From Bacteroidetes bacterium 4572_112 (GTDB lineage: Bacteria; Bacteroidota; Bacteroidia; Bacteroidales; UBA1556), in contig NIUZ01000003.1 of assembly GCA_002254285.1 (NCBI GenBank), positions 1-25,099 on the forward strand: DNA of 25,099 bases, read 5' to 3'. Position 1 is the first letter of the stretch; each line of letters begins with the position of its first letter. The notes below the pieces were generated by a model. The model did not search any database, had not been told where the DNA came from, and saw only the letters and a list, made by a program, of their open reading frames with translations. Made by a program: the position numbers and the translations under genes. Positions 8,463-16,606 of this stretch are shown here, piece by piece.

Positions 8463-8906
8463 ATGTTTAAAATTTATTAATTCGGTGATATGTAGTCATA
8501 TGTTTATGTATTTAAGGACTCTATGAGCCGAATAACAATATTTTAATCATGACCCAGTGGGCCAAATTAAGATTTAAAATTATTATAATCGTTTCATATT
8601 TGTGATTTTATAGAAAATAAATATCTGGTAATTCCCAATGGATAATGATAACAGCTTTTCCAATGAATATTTATTCTCCAAATATACAACATTTGTCAGA
8701 ACAAAACTAACCTTATACACTTTTTGTTAGTGATAAACTAGTGGCCTTATTTAGTGACAATTAATATTTAGTGTTATTTTTGCACATTAGTATAAATAAG
8801 CAATCGAGTAAATGGCAAAGAGCATCTTTTTGCTAGATATCAATTGTTATTATATTAAAATTATAAAATAAATAATCATAAACAATTATCATTTAAGACA
8901 AACACA
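8463..8906. promoter_or_regulatory. Divergent intergenic region between Sir2 and the first malic enzyme
   Basis: 444 nt without a convincing gene. It holds the promoter core of the malic enzyme (8775-8782) and three TTAGTG-type repeats just before it. A minus-strand TATATTTG at 8689-8696 could be a distant core for the Sir2 gene. TCATATGTTTA is repeated at 8459-8469 and 8496-8506, around the Sir2 start. ACTAAC/GTTAGT form a short inverted repeat at 8706-8731. Confidence 0.5.
8775..8782 (+). promoter_or_regulatory. Promoter -7 core of the first malic enzyme
   Basis: TATTTTTG fits TAnnTTTG. A TTTAG at 8750-8754, 20 nt upstream, may be the -33 element. The leader to the start codon would be about 115 nt. 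Confidence 0.55.
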
Positions 8907-11174
8907 ATGAGTAATTTGTTAAAAAAACAAGCTCTTGAATATCATTCAATGGGCAAACCAGGAAAAGTAGAAGTAGTTCCAACAAAACCATATTCTAAAC
9001 AAAAAGATTTATCCTTAGCATATACTCCAGGCGTGGCGTTCCCATGTCTCGAGATAGAGAAAAACCCTGAAGATGCATATAAATACACTGCTAAAGGAAA
9101 TTTAGTGGCTGTAATTACCAACGGAACAGCGGTTCTAGGTTTAGGAAATATAGGTGCTGAAGCAGGTAAGCCTGTTATGGAAGGAAAGGGTTTATTATTT
9201 AAAATATTCTCTGATATAGATGTTTTTGATATTGAAGTTGACCAAACAAATACTGAGGATTTCATAAAAACAGTAAAGGCTATTGCTCCAACTTTTGGAG
9301 GAATTAACCTTGAAGATATAAAGGCTCCAGAATGTTTTGAAATAGAAAAAAGATTGAAAGCTGAGCTTAATATCCCTGTAATGCATGATGATCAGCATGG
9401 TACAGCAATAATAACAGGTGCTGGTTTGATTAATGCTTTGGAATTAGTAGGAAAAGACATTAAAGACATTAAACTATTTGTAAGTGGAGCTGGTGCTGCG
9501 GCATGTGCATGTACTAGAATGTATGTTCAGCTAGGTGTTGACCCCGACAATATAATAATGGCTGATGTTAATGGTATTCTTACAAAAGACAGAACAGATT
9601 TAAGTGTCGTAAATCAAGAGTTTGCTACAGATAAGGATATCAAAACTTTGGAAGAAGGTATTGAGGGAGCAGATTTATTCTTAGGCCTATCAGCAGGAGG
9701 AGTTCTAAAACCTCATATGCTAAAATCAATGGCAAAGGATCCAATAGTATTTGCTATGGCAAATCCTAATCCAGAAATATCATATGACGACGCAATGGCT
9801 ACTCGTGATGATTTAATATTTGCCACAGGCCGATCTGATTATCCAAATCAAATAAATAATGTATTAGGATTCCCATATATTTTTAGAGGTGCGCTTGATG
9901 TAAGAGCTTCTGCTATTAATGAAGAAATGAAAATGGCTGCGGTATATGCCATTGCTGAACTAGCAAAAGAACCAGTACCAGATATGGTGAAAAAGGCTTA
10001 TAATAATGAGGATTTAGCTTTTGGAAGAAAATATATTGTTCCAACCCCACTTGATCCAAGATTAATAGAGTTTGTGCCACCGGCAATTGCTAAGGCTGCT
10101 ATGGAGTCAGGAGTTGCTAGAAAACCAATATTAGATTGGGATAAATATAAGCATGGTTTATTGGAAAGAATGGGAATTGACCATGCTATTATGCGTGGAA
10201 TGACTGCCAAGGCTAAAGCTAATCCTAAGCGAATTGTGTTTAGTGATGCAAATAATGTGAATGTATTGCAAGCCGCAAGAATTATAATGGACGAAAGTAT
10301 TGGTACTCCTGTTTTAGTAGGAGGCAAAAAACGTCTTAATAGATTGGCAGAAGAAAATAATATTGACATCTCGGATATTGTAATTATTGATAATTTAAGT
10401 GATTCAGTATCGGAGCAAAGGACAAAATATGCTAAGCTATTTTTCCAGAAAAGAGAAAGAAGTGGTATTTCTATGATTAGAGCAGAACGCTTGATGCTGG
10501 ATAATAATTATTTTGGTGTTGCAATGGTAGAATCTGGAGATGTTGATGCCATGATTTCGGGTATTACTTCTCCTTATGCCGATACAATTAAGCCAGCTTT
10601 GCAAATTGTTGGAAAACGTGATGATGTAAATAAGATTGCTGGAATGTATTTGCTTAGAACCAAGAAAGGACCTTATTTCTTTGCCGATACATCTATAAAT
10701 ATGGACCCATCTGCTGAAGATTTAGTTGATATTTCTATTTTAACTAAAGAAAAAGTTGAAGAATTTGGTGTGAAACCAGTTATGGCAATGTTGTCGTATT
10801 CTAACTTTGGATCAGCTAGTGGCAAATCTTCACTAAAAGTGAAAACGGCAATATCTATTCTTCATAAAGAACATAGTGATGTTGTGATAGATGGCGAAAT
10901 GCAAGCTAATTTTGCTTTAAATAAGGATTTACGAATTGAAAGATATCCATTTTCTAAACTTAAAGATAAGGATGTGAATACTCTTATATTCCCTAATTTA
11001 ACCTCTGGTAATATTGCATATAAAACATTACAAGAAATTGGCTCTACAGAAGCTATTGGGCCAATAGTTATGGGACTTAAGAAGCCTATTCATGTTCTTC
11101 AGCTTTCAAGTTCTACTCGAGAGATTGTTGATATGGCCACAATTGCTGTTGTTGATGCAGGATTAATAGAATAA
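8907..11174 (+). CDS. maeB: Malic enzyme, MaeB type with phosphotransacetylase-like domain (copy 1)
   Basis: Oxidative decarboxylation of malate to pyruvate and CO2, usually with NADP+. The 755 residues have the MaeB hybrid layout: malic N-domain (about 15-160), NAD(P)-binding domain (about 165-400) and a C-terminal phosphotransacetylase-like domain (about 430-755) that in MaeB enzymes serves regulation by acetyl-CoA. Catalytic parts are intact: Y39 in AYTPGV, K94 in GKGLLFK, E136/D137 and D161/D162 in MHDDQHGTA, and the nucleotide loop SGAGAAA (194-200). GRSDYPNQINNVLGFP follows the family. The C-domain keeps SNFGSASG and TSGNIAYK. It is followed by a close paralogue in the same direction. 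Arginine is written mostly AGA here, in contrast with the paralogue. The coenzyme cannot be fixed by eye. Confidence 0.95.
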   Translation: MSNLLKKQALEYHSMGKPGKVEVVPTKPYSKQKDLSLAYTPGVAFPCLEIEKNPEDAYKYTAKGNLVAVITNGTAVLGLGNIGAEAGKPVMEGKGLLFKIFSDIDVFDIEVDQTNTEDFIKTVKAIAPTFGGINLEDIKAPECFEIEKRLKAELNIPVMHDDQHGTAIITGAGLINALELVGKDIKDIKLFVSGAGAAACACTRMYVQLGVDPDNIIMADVNGILTKDRTDLSVVNQEFATDKDIKTLEEGIEGADLFLGLSAGGVLKPHMLKSMAKDPIVFAMANPNPEISYDDAMATRDDLIFATGRSDYPNQINNVLGFPYIFRGALDVRASAINEEMKMAAVYAIAELAKEPVPDMVKKAYNNEDLAFGRKYIVPTPLDPRLIEFVPPAIAKAAMESGVARKPILDWDKYKHGLLERMGIDHAIMRGMTAKAKANPKRIVFSDANNVNVLQAARIIMDESIGTPVLVGGKKRLNRLAEENNIDISDIVIIDNLSDSVSEQRTKYAKLFFQKRERSGISMIRAERLMLDNNYFGVAMVESGDVDAMISGITSPYADTIKPALQIVGKRDDVNKIAGMYLLRTKKGPYFFADTSINMDPSAEDLVDISILTKEKVEEFGVKPVMAMLSYSNFGSASGKSSLKVKTAISILHKEHSDVVIDGEMQANFALNKDLRIERYPFSKLKDKDVNTLIFPNLTSGNIAYKTLQEIGSTEAIGPIVMGLKKPIHVLQLSSSTREIVDMATIAVVDAGLIE

Positions 11175-11184
11175 ATTAATTTGT

Positions 11185-11192
11185 TAACTTTG
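11185..11192 (+). promoter_or_regulatory. Upstream promoter -7 core of the second malic enzyme
   Basis: TAACTTTG (TAnnTTTG) begins 11 nt after the copy 1 stop codon. It may be a distal promoter of copy 2, about 120 nt before its start. Confidence 0.45.
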
Positions 11193-11240
11193 CAATATTA
11201 TTATTGTAATTTGAGATGTTATGCAATTAATGTAAAGCAT

Positions 11241-11248
11241 TAACTTTG
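11241..11248 (+). promoter_or_regulatory. Proximal promoter -7 core of the second malic enzyme
   Basis: A second identical core, TAACTTTGC, lies 56 nt after the first and 66 nt before the start codon. No terminator separates the two malic enzyme genes, so read-through from copy 1 is also possible. Confidence 0.5.
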
Positions 11249-11314
11249 CTGATAATTATTATTATTGAAAATAGAACAAACATAATATAACACAAACCAT
11301 TTAAAACATTCATA

Positions 11315-13597
11315 ATGAGTAAGTCGTTAGAAAAAGCAGCCTTGGATTATCACATGCAAGGAGGAAAACCTGGAAAGGTGGAAGTAGTACCAACGAAACC
11401 ATATTCAACACAAAGAGATTTATCATTGGCTTATTCGCCAGGAGTAGCATATCCTTGTCTAGCAATAGAGAAAGATCCTGCCGATGCTTATAAGTATACT
11501 GCAAAAGGTAACTTAGTTGCTGTAATATCAAATGGTACAGCAGTATTAGGTCTTGGAGATATAGGAGCATTAGCAGGTAAGCCTGTAATGGAAGGAAAAG
11601 GTCTTTTATTTAAGATTTTTGCTGATGTAGATGTTTTTGATATAGAGATTAGCACAAAAGATATTGATAAGTTTGTTGAAACTGTAATTGAGATTGCTCC
11701 TACTTTTGGAGGTATTAACTTGGAGGATATTAAAGCTCCAGAATGTTTCGAAATTGAGCGCCGTGTAAAAGAGGCTTTAGATATTCCTGTAATGCACGAT
11801 GATCAACATGGTACAGCAATTATTTCTGCTGCAGGATTAATTTCTGCTTTGGAGATTACAGGAAAAGATATTTCGGAAGTAAAATTAGTAGTTAGTGGTG
11901 CAGGTGCTTCTGCTTCTGCTTGTACTCGTTTATATATGGCTGTTGGTGTTAAGCCAGAGAATGTATTGATGTGCGATAGTAAAGGAGTTCTTAGAACTGC
12001 TCGTACTGATATGAATGAGGCTAAGAAAGAATTTGCTCGTGATACTGATAAGGTAACTCTTGCTGATGCTTTAGTTGATGCAGATATTTTCTTAGGTCTT
12101 TCAGTAAAAGGAGCTATGAGTAAGGATATGCTTGCTTCAATGGCGGCTGATCCAATAGTATTTGCTATGGCAAATCCTGATCCAGAGATTACTTATGAGG
12201 ATGCTTTAGATACACGCCAAGATTTAATCTTTGCAACAGGTCGTTCTGATTATCCTAACCAAATTAATAATGTATTGGGATTCCCTTTCATTTTCCGTGG
12301 TGCTTTAGATGTAAGAGCTACTGCAATTAATGAAGAAATGAAGATTGCTGCAGTTCACGCTCTAGCCGAATTGGCAAAAGAGCCTGTACCAGATGTAGTG
12401 ATGAAAGCTTATGGTAAAACAGATATGTCTTTCGGAAGAGAGTATGTTGTGCCTACACCTCTTGATCCTCGTTTGATTGAATATGTAGCTCCAGCAGTAG
12501 CAAAAGCTGCTATTGACTCAGGTGTTGCTACCAAAGAAATTACTGATTGGGATGCTTATCGTGCTGAGCTACGTGAGCGTATGGGTATCGACCACTCAAT
12601 TATGCGTTCGGCATATGCTAAAGCAAAATCTTCGCCAAAGCGTGTTGTTTATACTGATGCTAGCGATGTAAAAGTATTGCAGGCGGCTATTCAGGTTAAT
12701 AATGATGGTATAGCTATCCCTATTCTTGTTGGTTCAGAAAAACTAATTAAGGAAAATGCTGAAGAGTATTCTTTAGATATTACAGGTATAGAAATAGTGA
12801 ATTTTGCCTCATCGGCAATGCTAAGTACTCGTGAGAAGTACGCTAAGTTGCTTTGTAAAAAGCGAAATAGAAAAGGTATGGCATATGACGAAGCATTAAG
12901 TAAAATGTTTGATCAGAATTACTTTGCTGTTGCAATGGTAGAAAGCGGTGATGCTGATGCTATGATTGCTGGTATTAATACAAAATATAATTCGGCTATT
13001 CGCCCTGCATTACAGTTGATTGGTAAGCGTGACGATATCAATAAAATAGCTGGTATGTATATTATGAATACTAATAAAGGACCTTACTTTTTTGCCGATA
13101 CAACAATTACTGCAGAACCTACAGCTCAAGAATTAGTTGATATTACACTACTTACTGCAAACGAAGTTCGTAGTTTTGGTATAGATCCTAATATTGCGTT
13201 AATTACTTATTCTAACTTTGGGTCAGCACAAGGTCCTAGTGCCTCAAAAATGAGTAATGCGGTATCTATTTTACATAAAGAGCATCCGCATATTATGGTT
13301 GATGGTGAAATGCAAGCAAACTTTGCGCTAAATAAAGAATTGCGTATTGAACGTTACCCATTTTCAAAATTAGGTAATAGAAGTGTAAACACATTAATAT
13401 TCCCTAACTTAAGCTCAGGAAACATTGCTTATAAAATGTTGCAAGAAATTGGACATGCAGAAGCTATTGGACCTATTGTAATGGGACTTAAAAAACCAGT
13501 GCATGTGCTTCAACTTTCAAGCTCTGTTCGCGAGATTGTTGATATGACGGCTATTGCTGTTGTTGATGCTATTAATGGCCAACAAAAACTAGATTAA
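11315..13597 (+). CDS. maeB: Malic enzyme, MaeB type with phosphotransacetylase-like domain (copy 2)
   Basis: A paralogue of the preceding gene, aligned end to end and roughly two thirds identical by eye, with 760 residues. It catalyses the same malate-to-pyruvate reaction. The domain order is the same: malic domain, NAD(P)-binding domain, and phosphotransacetylase-like domain from about 430. Active-site residues are present (Y40 in AYSPGV, K95 in GKGLLFK, D162/D163 in MHDDQHGTA), as is the nucleotide loop SGAGASA. GVLRTARTDMNEAKKEFARD and CDSKG are closer to E. coli MaeB than the same part of copy 1. Arginine is often CGT/CGC, suggesting stronger expression than copy 1. It ends in a terminator. 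The two copies probably differ in coenzyme or regulation, which the sequence alone does not settle. Confidence 0.95.
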   Translation: MSKSLEKAALDYHMQGGKPGKVEVVPTKPYSTQRDLSLAYSPGVAYPCLAIEKDPADAYKYTAKGNLVAVISNGTAVLGLGDIGALAGKPVMEGKGLLFKIFADVDVFDIEISTKDIDKFVETVIEIAPTFGGINLEDIKAPECFEIERRVKEALDIPVMHDDQHGTAIISAAGLISALEITGKDISEVKLVVSGAGASASACTRLYMAVGVKPENVLMCDSKGVLRTARTDMNEAKKEFARDTDKVTLADALVDADIFLGLSVKGAMSKDMLASMAADPIVFAMANPDPEITYEDALDTRQDLIFATGRSDYPNQINNVLGFPFIFRGALDVRATAINEEMKIAAVHALAELAKEPVPDVVMKAYGKTDMSFGREYVVPTPLDPRLIEYVAPAVAKAAIDSGVATKEITDWDAYRAELRERMGIDHSIMRSAYAKAKSSPKRVVYTDASDVKVLQAAIQVNNDGIAIPILVGSEKLIKENAEEYSLDITGIEIVNFASSAMLSTREKYAKLLCKKRNRKGMAYDEALSKMFDQNYFAVAMVESGDADAMIAGINTKYNSAIRPALQLIGKRDDINKIAGMYIMNTNKGPYFFADTTITAEPTAQELVDITLLTANEVRSFGIDPNIALITYSNFGSAQGPSASKMSNAVSILHKEHPHIMVDGEMQANFALNKELRIERYPFSKLGNRSVNTLIFPNLSSGNIAYKMLQEIGHAEAIGPIVMGLKKPVHVLQLSSSVREIVDMTAIAVVDAINGQQKLD

Positions 13598-13620
13598 AAG
13601 AATTAATTCCAACATACTCA

Positions 13621-13656
13621 AAAAGAGGCTACCTTTATTGGTTAGCCTCTTTTTTA
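13621..13656 (+). terminator. Rho-independent terminator of the malic enzyme pair
   Basis: AAAGAGGCTA pairs with TAGCCTCTTT (10 bp), then CC/GG after a one-base bulge, with a 6-nt loop. A T run ends the hairpin. It starts 24 nt after the copy 2 stop codon. Confidence 0.85.
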
Positions 13657-13927
13657 TTATCATATTTTTGTTTTAGGCTTTTTTCAATATTTTGAAAATC
13701 AGCTAATAATAGTGTTTTGTGAGTTTTTAATCGTCAAGGAGTATTTGTTGCACTCAGTTTATGCTTTGATATAAATAACTATAAAAAACAGATTTATATC
13801 ATTTAATAAATAGACGTTTAAGGACATTAATATTGTGATTTATGGAAAAGCTTTTGTACTTTAGTAGTTCGAAAAAATACTGTTTTATTTAATCAAAAAC
13901 AGCTACTTTTCCAAAGTTAATATATAC

Positions 13928-13939
13928 ATTGTGCACAAT
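13928..13939. promoter_or_regulatory. Perfect 12-nt palindrome, possible operator
   Basis: ATTGTGCACAAT is exactly self-complementary. It lies 177 nt before the citrate synthase start and 64 nt after the possible promoter core. A dimeric regulator site is possible; no regulator is identified. Confidence 0.35.
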
Positions 13940-14095
13940 ATGAATTTAGAAAGAATAGATATATCTAAACTACACCTATCCACTCCTGGATTAGGTAATT
14001 ATGTGCATATCCCCCAAGAAAATAATAAGGAAAAATTCCATAATTGTATATCAAGTATTTCATTGATAAACAAAAGATTATTTAAACACACATAA
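13940..14095 (+). CDS. Possible 51-residue small protein or leader peptide
   Basis: An ATG-initiated frame, beginning MNLERIDISKLHLSTPGLGN and ending with TAA, lies in the citrate synthase leader and stops 20 nt before the citrate synthase start. It has no recognised domain, signal peptide or membrane segment. In DNA this AT-rich an open run of 51 codons is uncommon but not rare, and several are expected by chance per window. Its position directly after a palindrome and directly before a central metabolic gene is the only argument for it. It may not be translated. Confidence 0.2.
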   Translation: MNLERIDISKLHLSTPGLGNYVHIPQENNKEKFHNCISSISLINKRLFKHT

Positions 14096-14115
14096 AACAT
14101 TAAAAAACAAATATT

Positions 14116-15417
14116 ATGACAGCTTTAAAAGAGAAACTGTACAAAAAGATTCAAGAACACAGACCAAGAACAACTAAACTATTGAAAGAGTTTGGTAATG
14201 TTAAAGTTGGTGAAGTAACAATAGATCAAGCAATAGGTGGCGCTAGAGGCGTTAGATGTTTAGTAACAGACATCTCCTATCTTGACCCAATGGAAGGTAT
14301 CCGTTTCCGTGGATATACTATTCCTGAAACTATGGCAGCATTGCCAAAGCCAGAAGGTAAAGATTATCCTTATGTTGAAGGTTTTTGGTATTTACTATTG
14401 ACAGGTGATATTCCAACAATGGAAGAAACTATGGAATTAGTAGAAGACTTTAAGAACAGAAGCGAAGTTCCATCATACGTATTTGATGTAATTAAAGCTT
14501 TACCTAAGGATTCTCATCCAATGGTTATGTTTAATTCTGCAATTCTTGCAATGCAAAAGGAAAGTAAGTTTGCTAAATTCTACGAAGCAGGATATAATAA
14601 GATGGATGCTTGGGATTCAATGTTTGAAGACTCAACTGATCTTTTAGCTCGTTTACCAGAAATTGCAGCTTTCATTTATCGTTATAAGTATAAAGGTGGT
14701 GATATTATTGCTAACCCTAAAGTAGATATGGGATCTAACTTTGCTAAAATGATGGGTATTGATGCTCCTTATGATGATGTTGCACGTATGTATTTCATTC
14801 TTCACTCAGATCATGAGTCGGGTAATGCTTCTGCACACACAACTCACTTAGTAGCTTCTACTTTATCTGATGCTTATTATTCTCTTTCTGCAGGAATGGA
14901 TGCTTTAGCAGGACCACTTCACGGATTGGCAAATCAAGAAGTATTACGTTGGTTACAAGGCGTAATGGATAAGCTTGATGGTGTTGAGCCAACAGAAGAA
15001 ATGATGAAAGAATTTGTTTGGGAAACTCTTAATGGTGGAGCAGTAATTCCTGGTTTCGGTCACGCTGTATTGCGTAAAACTGACCCTCGTTATGCTTCTC
15101 AAAGAGAATTCTGTGAGAAACATCTTCCAGATGATAAAATATTTAAATATGTAGATATGCTTTACCGCGTTGTTCCAGATATTTTGAGAGAGCAAGGAAA
15201 AGCTAAGAATCCATGGCCAAATGTTGATGCTCAATCAGGAGTTATTCAGTGGTTCTATGGTATTGTAGAGTATGACTTCTATACAGTAATGTTTGGTGTA
15301 GGCCGTGCAATTGGTGTTTTAGCTAACATCACATGGGATAGAGCTTTAGGATATGCTCTTGAGCGCCCTAAGTCGTTAACTACTGCTATGCTAGAAGAAA
15401 CTGCAGGTATTAAGTAG
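14116..15417 (+). CDS. gltA: Citrate (Si)-synthase, mitochondrial-like type
   Basis: Condenses acetyl-CoA and oxaloacetate to citrate, the first step of the TCA cycle. The 433 residues align over their whole length with the mature eukaryotic mitochondrial enzyme, not with the E. coli hexameric type. Shared blocks include DPMEGIRFRGYTIPE, HSDHESGNASAHTTHLVAS, LAGPLHGLANQEVL, PGFGHAVLRKTDPRY, EQGKAKNPWPNVDA and ALERPKS. The catalytic triad matches pig citrate synthase H274/H320/D375: H269, H316 and D371. There is no targeting peptide; the start corresponds to the mature enzyme. Such eukaryote-like citrate synthases are known in some bacteria, notably Geobacter. Malate dehydrogenase follows after a hairpin. 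The long leader suggests regulated expression. Confidence 0.96.
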   Translation: MTALKEKLYKKIQEHRPRTTKLLKEFGNVKVGEVTIDQAIGGARGVRCLVTDISYLDPMEGIRFRGYTIPETMAALPKPEGKDYPYVEGFWYLLLTGDIPTMEETMELVEDFKNRSEVPSYVFDVIKALPKDSHPMVMFNSAILAMQKESKFAKFYEAGYNKMDAWDSMFEDSTDLLARLPEIAAFIYRYKYKGGDIIANPKVDMGSNFAKMMGIDAPYDDVARMYFILHSDHESGNASAHTTHLVASTLSDAYYSLSAGMDALAGPLHGLANQEVLRWLQGVMDKLDGVEPTEEMMKEFVWETLNGGAVIPGFGHAVLRKTDPRYASQREFCEKHLPDDKIFKYVDMLYRVVPDILREQGKAKNPWPNVDAQSGVIQWFYGIVEYDFYTVMFGVGRAIGVLANITWDRALGYALERPKSLTTAMLEETAGIK

Positions 15418-15443
15418 AAATCAACTAAAATCACTTATAATTT

Positions 15444-15487
15444 ATAAAGTTTTGGAAGCTAGCTTCCAAAACTTTATTCTATTTTTG
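15444..15487 (+). terminator. 34-nt perfect palindrome: probable terminator of citrate synthase
   Basis: Positions 15444-15477 are exactly self-complementary (half-site ATAAAGTTTTGGAAGCT), so RNA would form a stem of about 15 bp with a tiny loop. TCTATTTTT follows, a weak T run. It starts 27 nt after the citrate synthase stop. The downstream part doubles as the malate dehydrogenase promoter. Confidence 0.7.
15480..15487 (+). promoter_or_regulatory. Promoter -7 core of malate dehydrogenase
   Basis: TATTTTTG (TAnnTTTG) lies 27 nt before the mdh start. The expected -33 region falls inside the palindrome. Confidence 0.55.
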
Positions 15488-15514
15488 TAAATTAAACACA
15501 CAAAATATATTATT

Positions 15515-16453
15515 ATGAAAAAAGTAACCGTTGTTGGTGCTGGTAACGTTGGAGCAACTTGCGCTGATGTATTAGCTCAAAAGAACTTCTTAGATGAGGT
15601 TGTATTAATAGATATTAAAGAAGGATTTGCTGAAGGTAAAGCTCTTGACATTTGGGAAGCTGCTGCTATCAATCATTTCGATACTCGCGTAACTGGATAT
15701 ACTAATGATTATTCAAAAACTGCTGGTTCGGAAGTTGTAGTTATCACTTCAGGTATTCCTCGTAAACCAGGAATGAGCCGTGATGATCTTATTACTACCA
15801 ATGCCAATATTATGATGGACGTAGTAAAAAAAGTATCTGAGTTTTCTCCAGAGGCAATTATTATCGTAGTGGCAAATCCACTAGATGTAATGACTTATGC
15901 AGCTCATAAGGCTTCAGGTAAGCCAGCTAATAAAGTTTTTGGTATGGCAGGTATTCTTGATACTTCTCGTTATAAAGCATTCCTTGCTACAGAACTTAAT
16001 GTAGCTCCTAACGATATTCAAGCATTATTAATGGGTGGTCATGGTGATACTATGGTGCCACTACCACGTTTTACTACTGTAGCTGGTATTCCTGTTACTT
16101 CTTTAATTGAGAAGGATAAACTTGATGCAATTATTGATCGTACTAAAAAAGGTGGCGGTGAAATTGTTAAGCTTCTTGGTACTTCTGCTTGGTATGCTCC
16201 AGGTGCTGCTGCTGCTCAAATGGTAGAGTCAATCGTTAATAATCAAAAGCATATTTTCCCAGTTTGCGTTAAGCTTAACGGAGAATGGGGACAAAAAGAT
16301 GTTTATCTTGGATCTCCAGTACGCCTAGGCCGTAATGGTATTGAGGAAATTATTGAAGTTGATCTTAATGAAGAAGAAATGAAAGATATGGAAACTTCTT
16401 CTGCTGCTGTTAAATCTGTAATGAATGTATTTGATGGTTTGAATTTGATTTAA
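15515..16453 (+). CDS. mdh: Malate dehydrogenase (LDH-like type)
   Basis: Reversible NAD-dependent oxidation of malate to oxaloacetate in the cytoplasm. The 312 residues are normal for the LDH-like (MDH type 3) group. Visible parts are the Rossmann loop GAGNVGA (8-14), D33 in LIDI for NAD binding, R83 and R89 in IPRKPGMSRDD for substrate binding, the active-site block GILDTSRY with D149 and R152, and catalytic H176 in GGHGDTMVPL. R83, which distinguishes malate from lactate dehydrogenases, is present, so malate is the substrate. It lies downstream of citrate synthase on the same strand with its own promoter core, and ends in a strong terminator facing htpG. Confidence 0.97.
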   Translation: MKKVTVVGAGNVGATCADVLAQKNFLDEVVLIDIKEGFAEGKALDIWEAAAINHFDTRVTGYTNDYSKTAGSEVVVITSGIPRKPGMSRDDLITTNANIMMDVVKKVSEFSPEAIIIVVANPLDVMTYAAHKASGKPANKVFGMAGILDTSRYKAFLATELNVAPNDIQALLMGGHGDTMVPLPRFTTVAGIPVTSLIEKDKLDAIIDRTKKGGGEIVKLLGTSAWYAPGAAAAQMVESIVNNQKHIFPVCVKLNGEWGQKDVYLGSPVRLGRNGIEEIIEVDLNEEEMKDMETSSAAVKSVMNVFDGLNLI

Positions 16454-16478
16454 TATTTTATTTCACAAATATACCGAA

Positions 16479-16511
16479 GCCCCAATCATATTTATGATTG
16501 GGGCTTTTTTT
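16479..16511 (+). terminator. Rho-independent terminator of mdh
   Basis: A perfect 11-bp stem GCCCCAATCAT (16479-16489) / ATGATTGGGGC (16494-16504), a 4-nt loop, then seven T. It lies 25 nt past the mdh stop. Confidence 0.92.
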
Positions 16512-16542
16512 GTTCATCTGATTCCAAGACACATATATTGAA

Positions 16543-16578
16543 CAAAAAAAAGCCCCAGAGAAATCAATCCCCAGGGCT
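16543..16578 (-). terminator. Rho-independent terminator of htpG
   Basis: On the minus strand AGCCCTGGGG (16578-16569) can pair with CTCTGGGGCT (16560-16551). This is a 10-bp RNA stem with several G:U pairs and an 8-nt loop, followed by eight T. The G:U pairs make it minus-strand specific. It sits 29 nt after the htpG stop. Confidence 0.78.
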
Positions 16579-16606
16579 AATACGTAAACGTGGTTAAGTT
16601 CTTAAC

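Larger units (their letters stand above)
13598..14115. other. Long intergenic region/leader upstream of citrate synthase
   Basis: 518 nt. It contains the malic enzyme terminator, a possible promoter core TACTTTAG (13857-13864, one mismatch to TAnnTTTG), a minus-strand perfect core TAACTTTG (13912-13919), the palindrome ATTGTGCACAAT (13928-13939) and a 51-codon open frame (13940-14095). No established gene is recognised. Confidence 0.5.
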
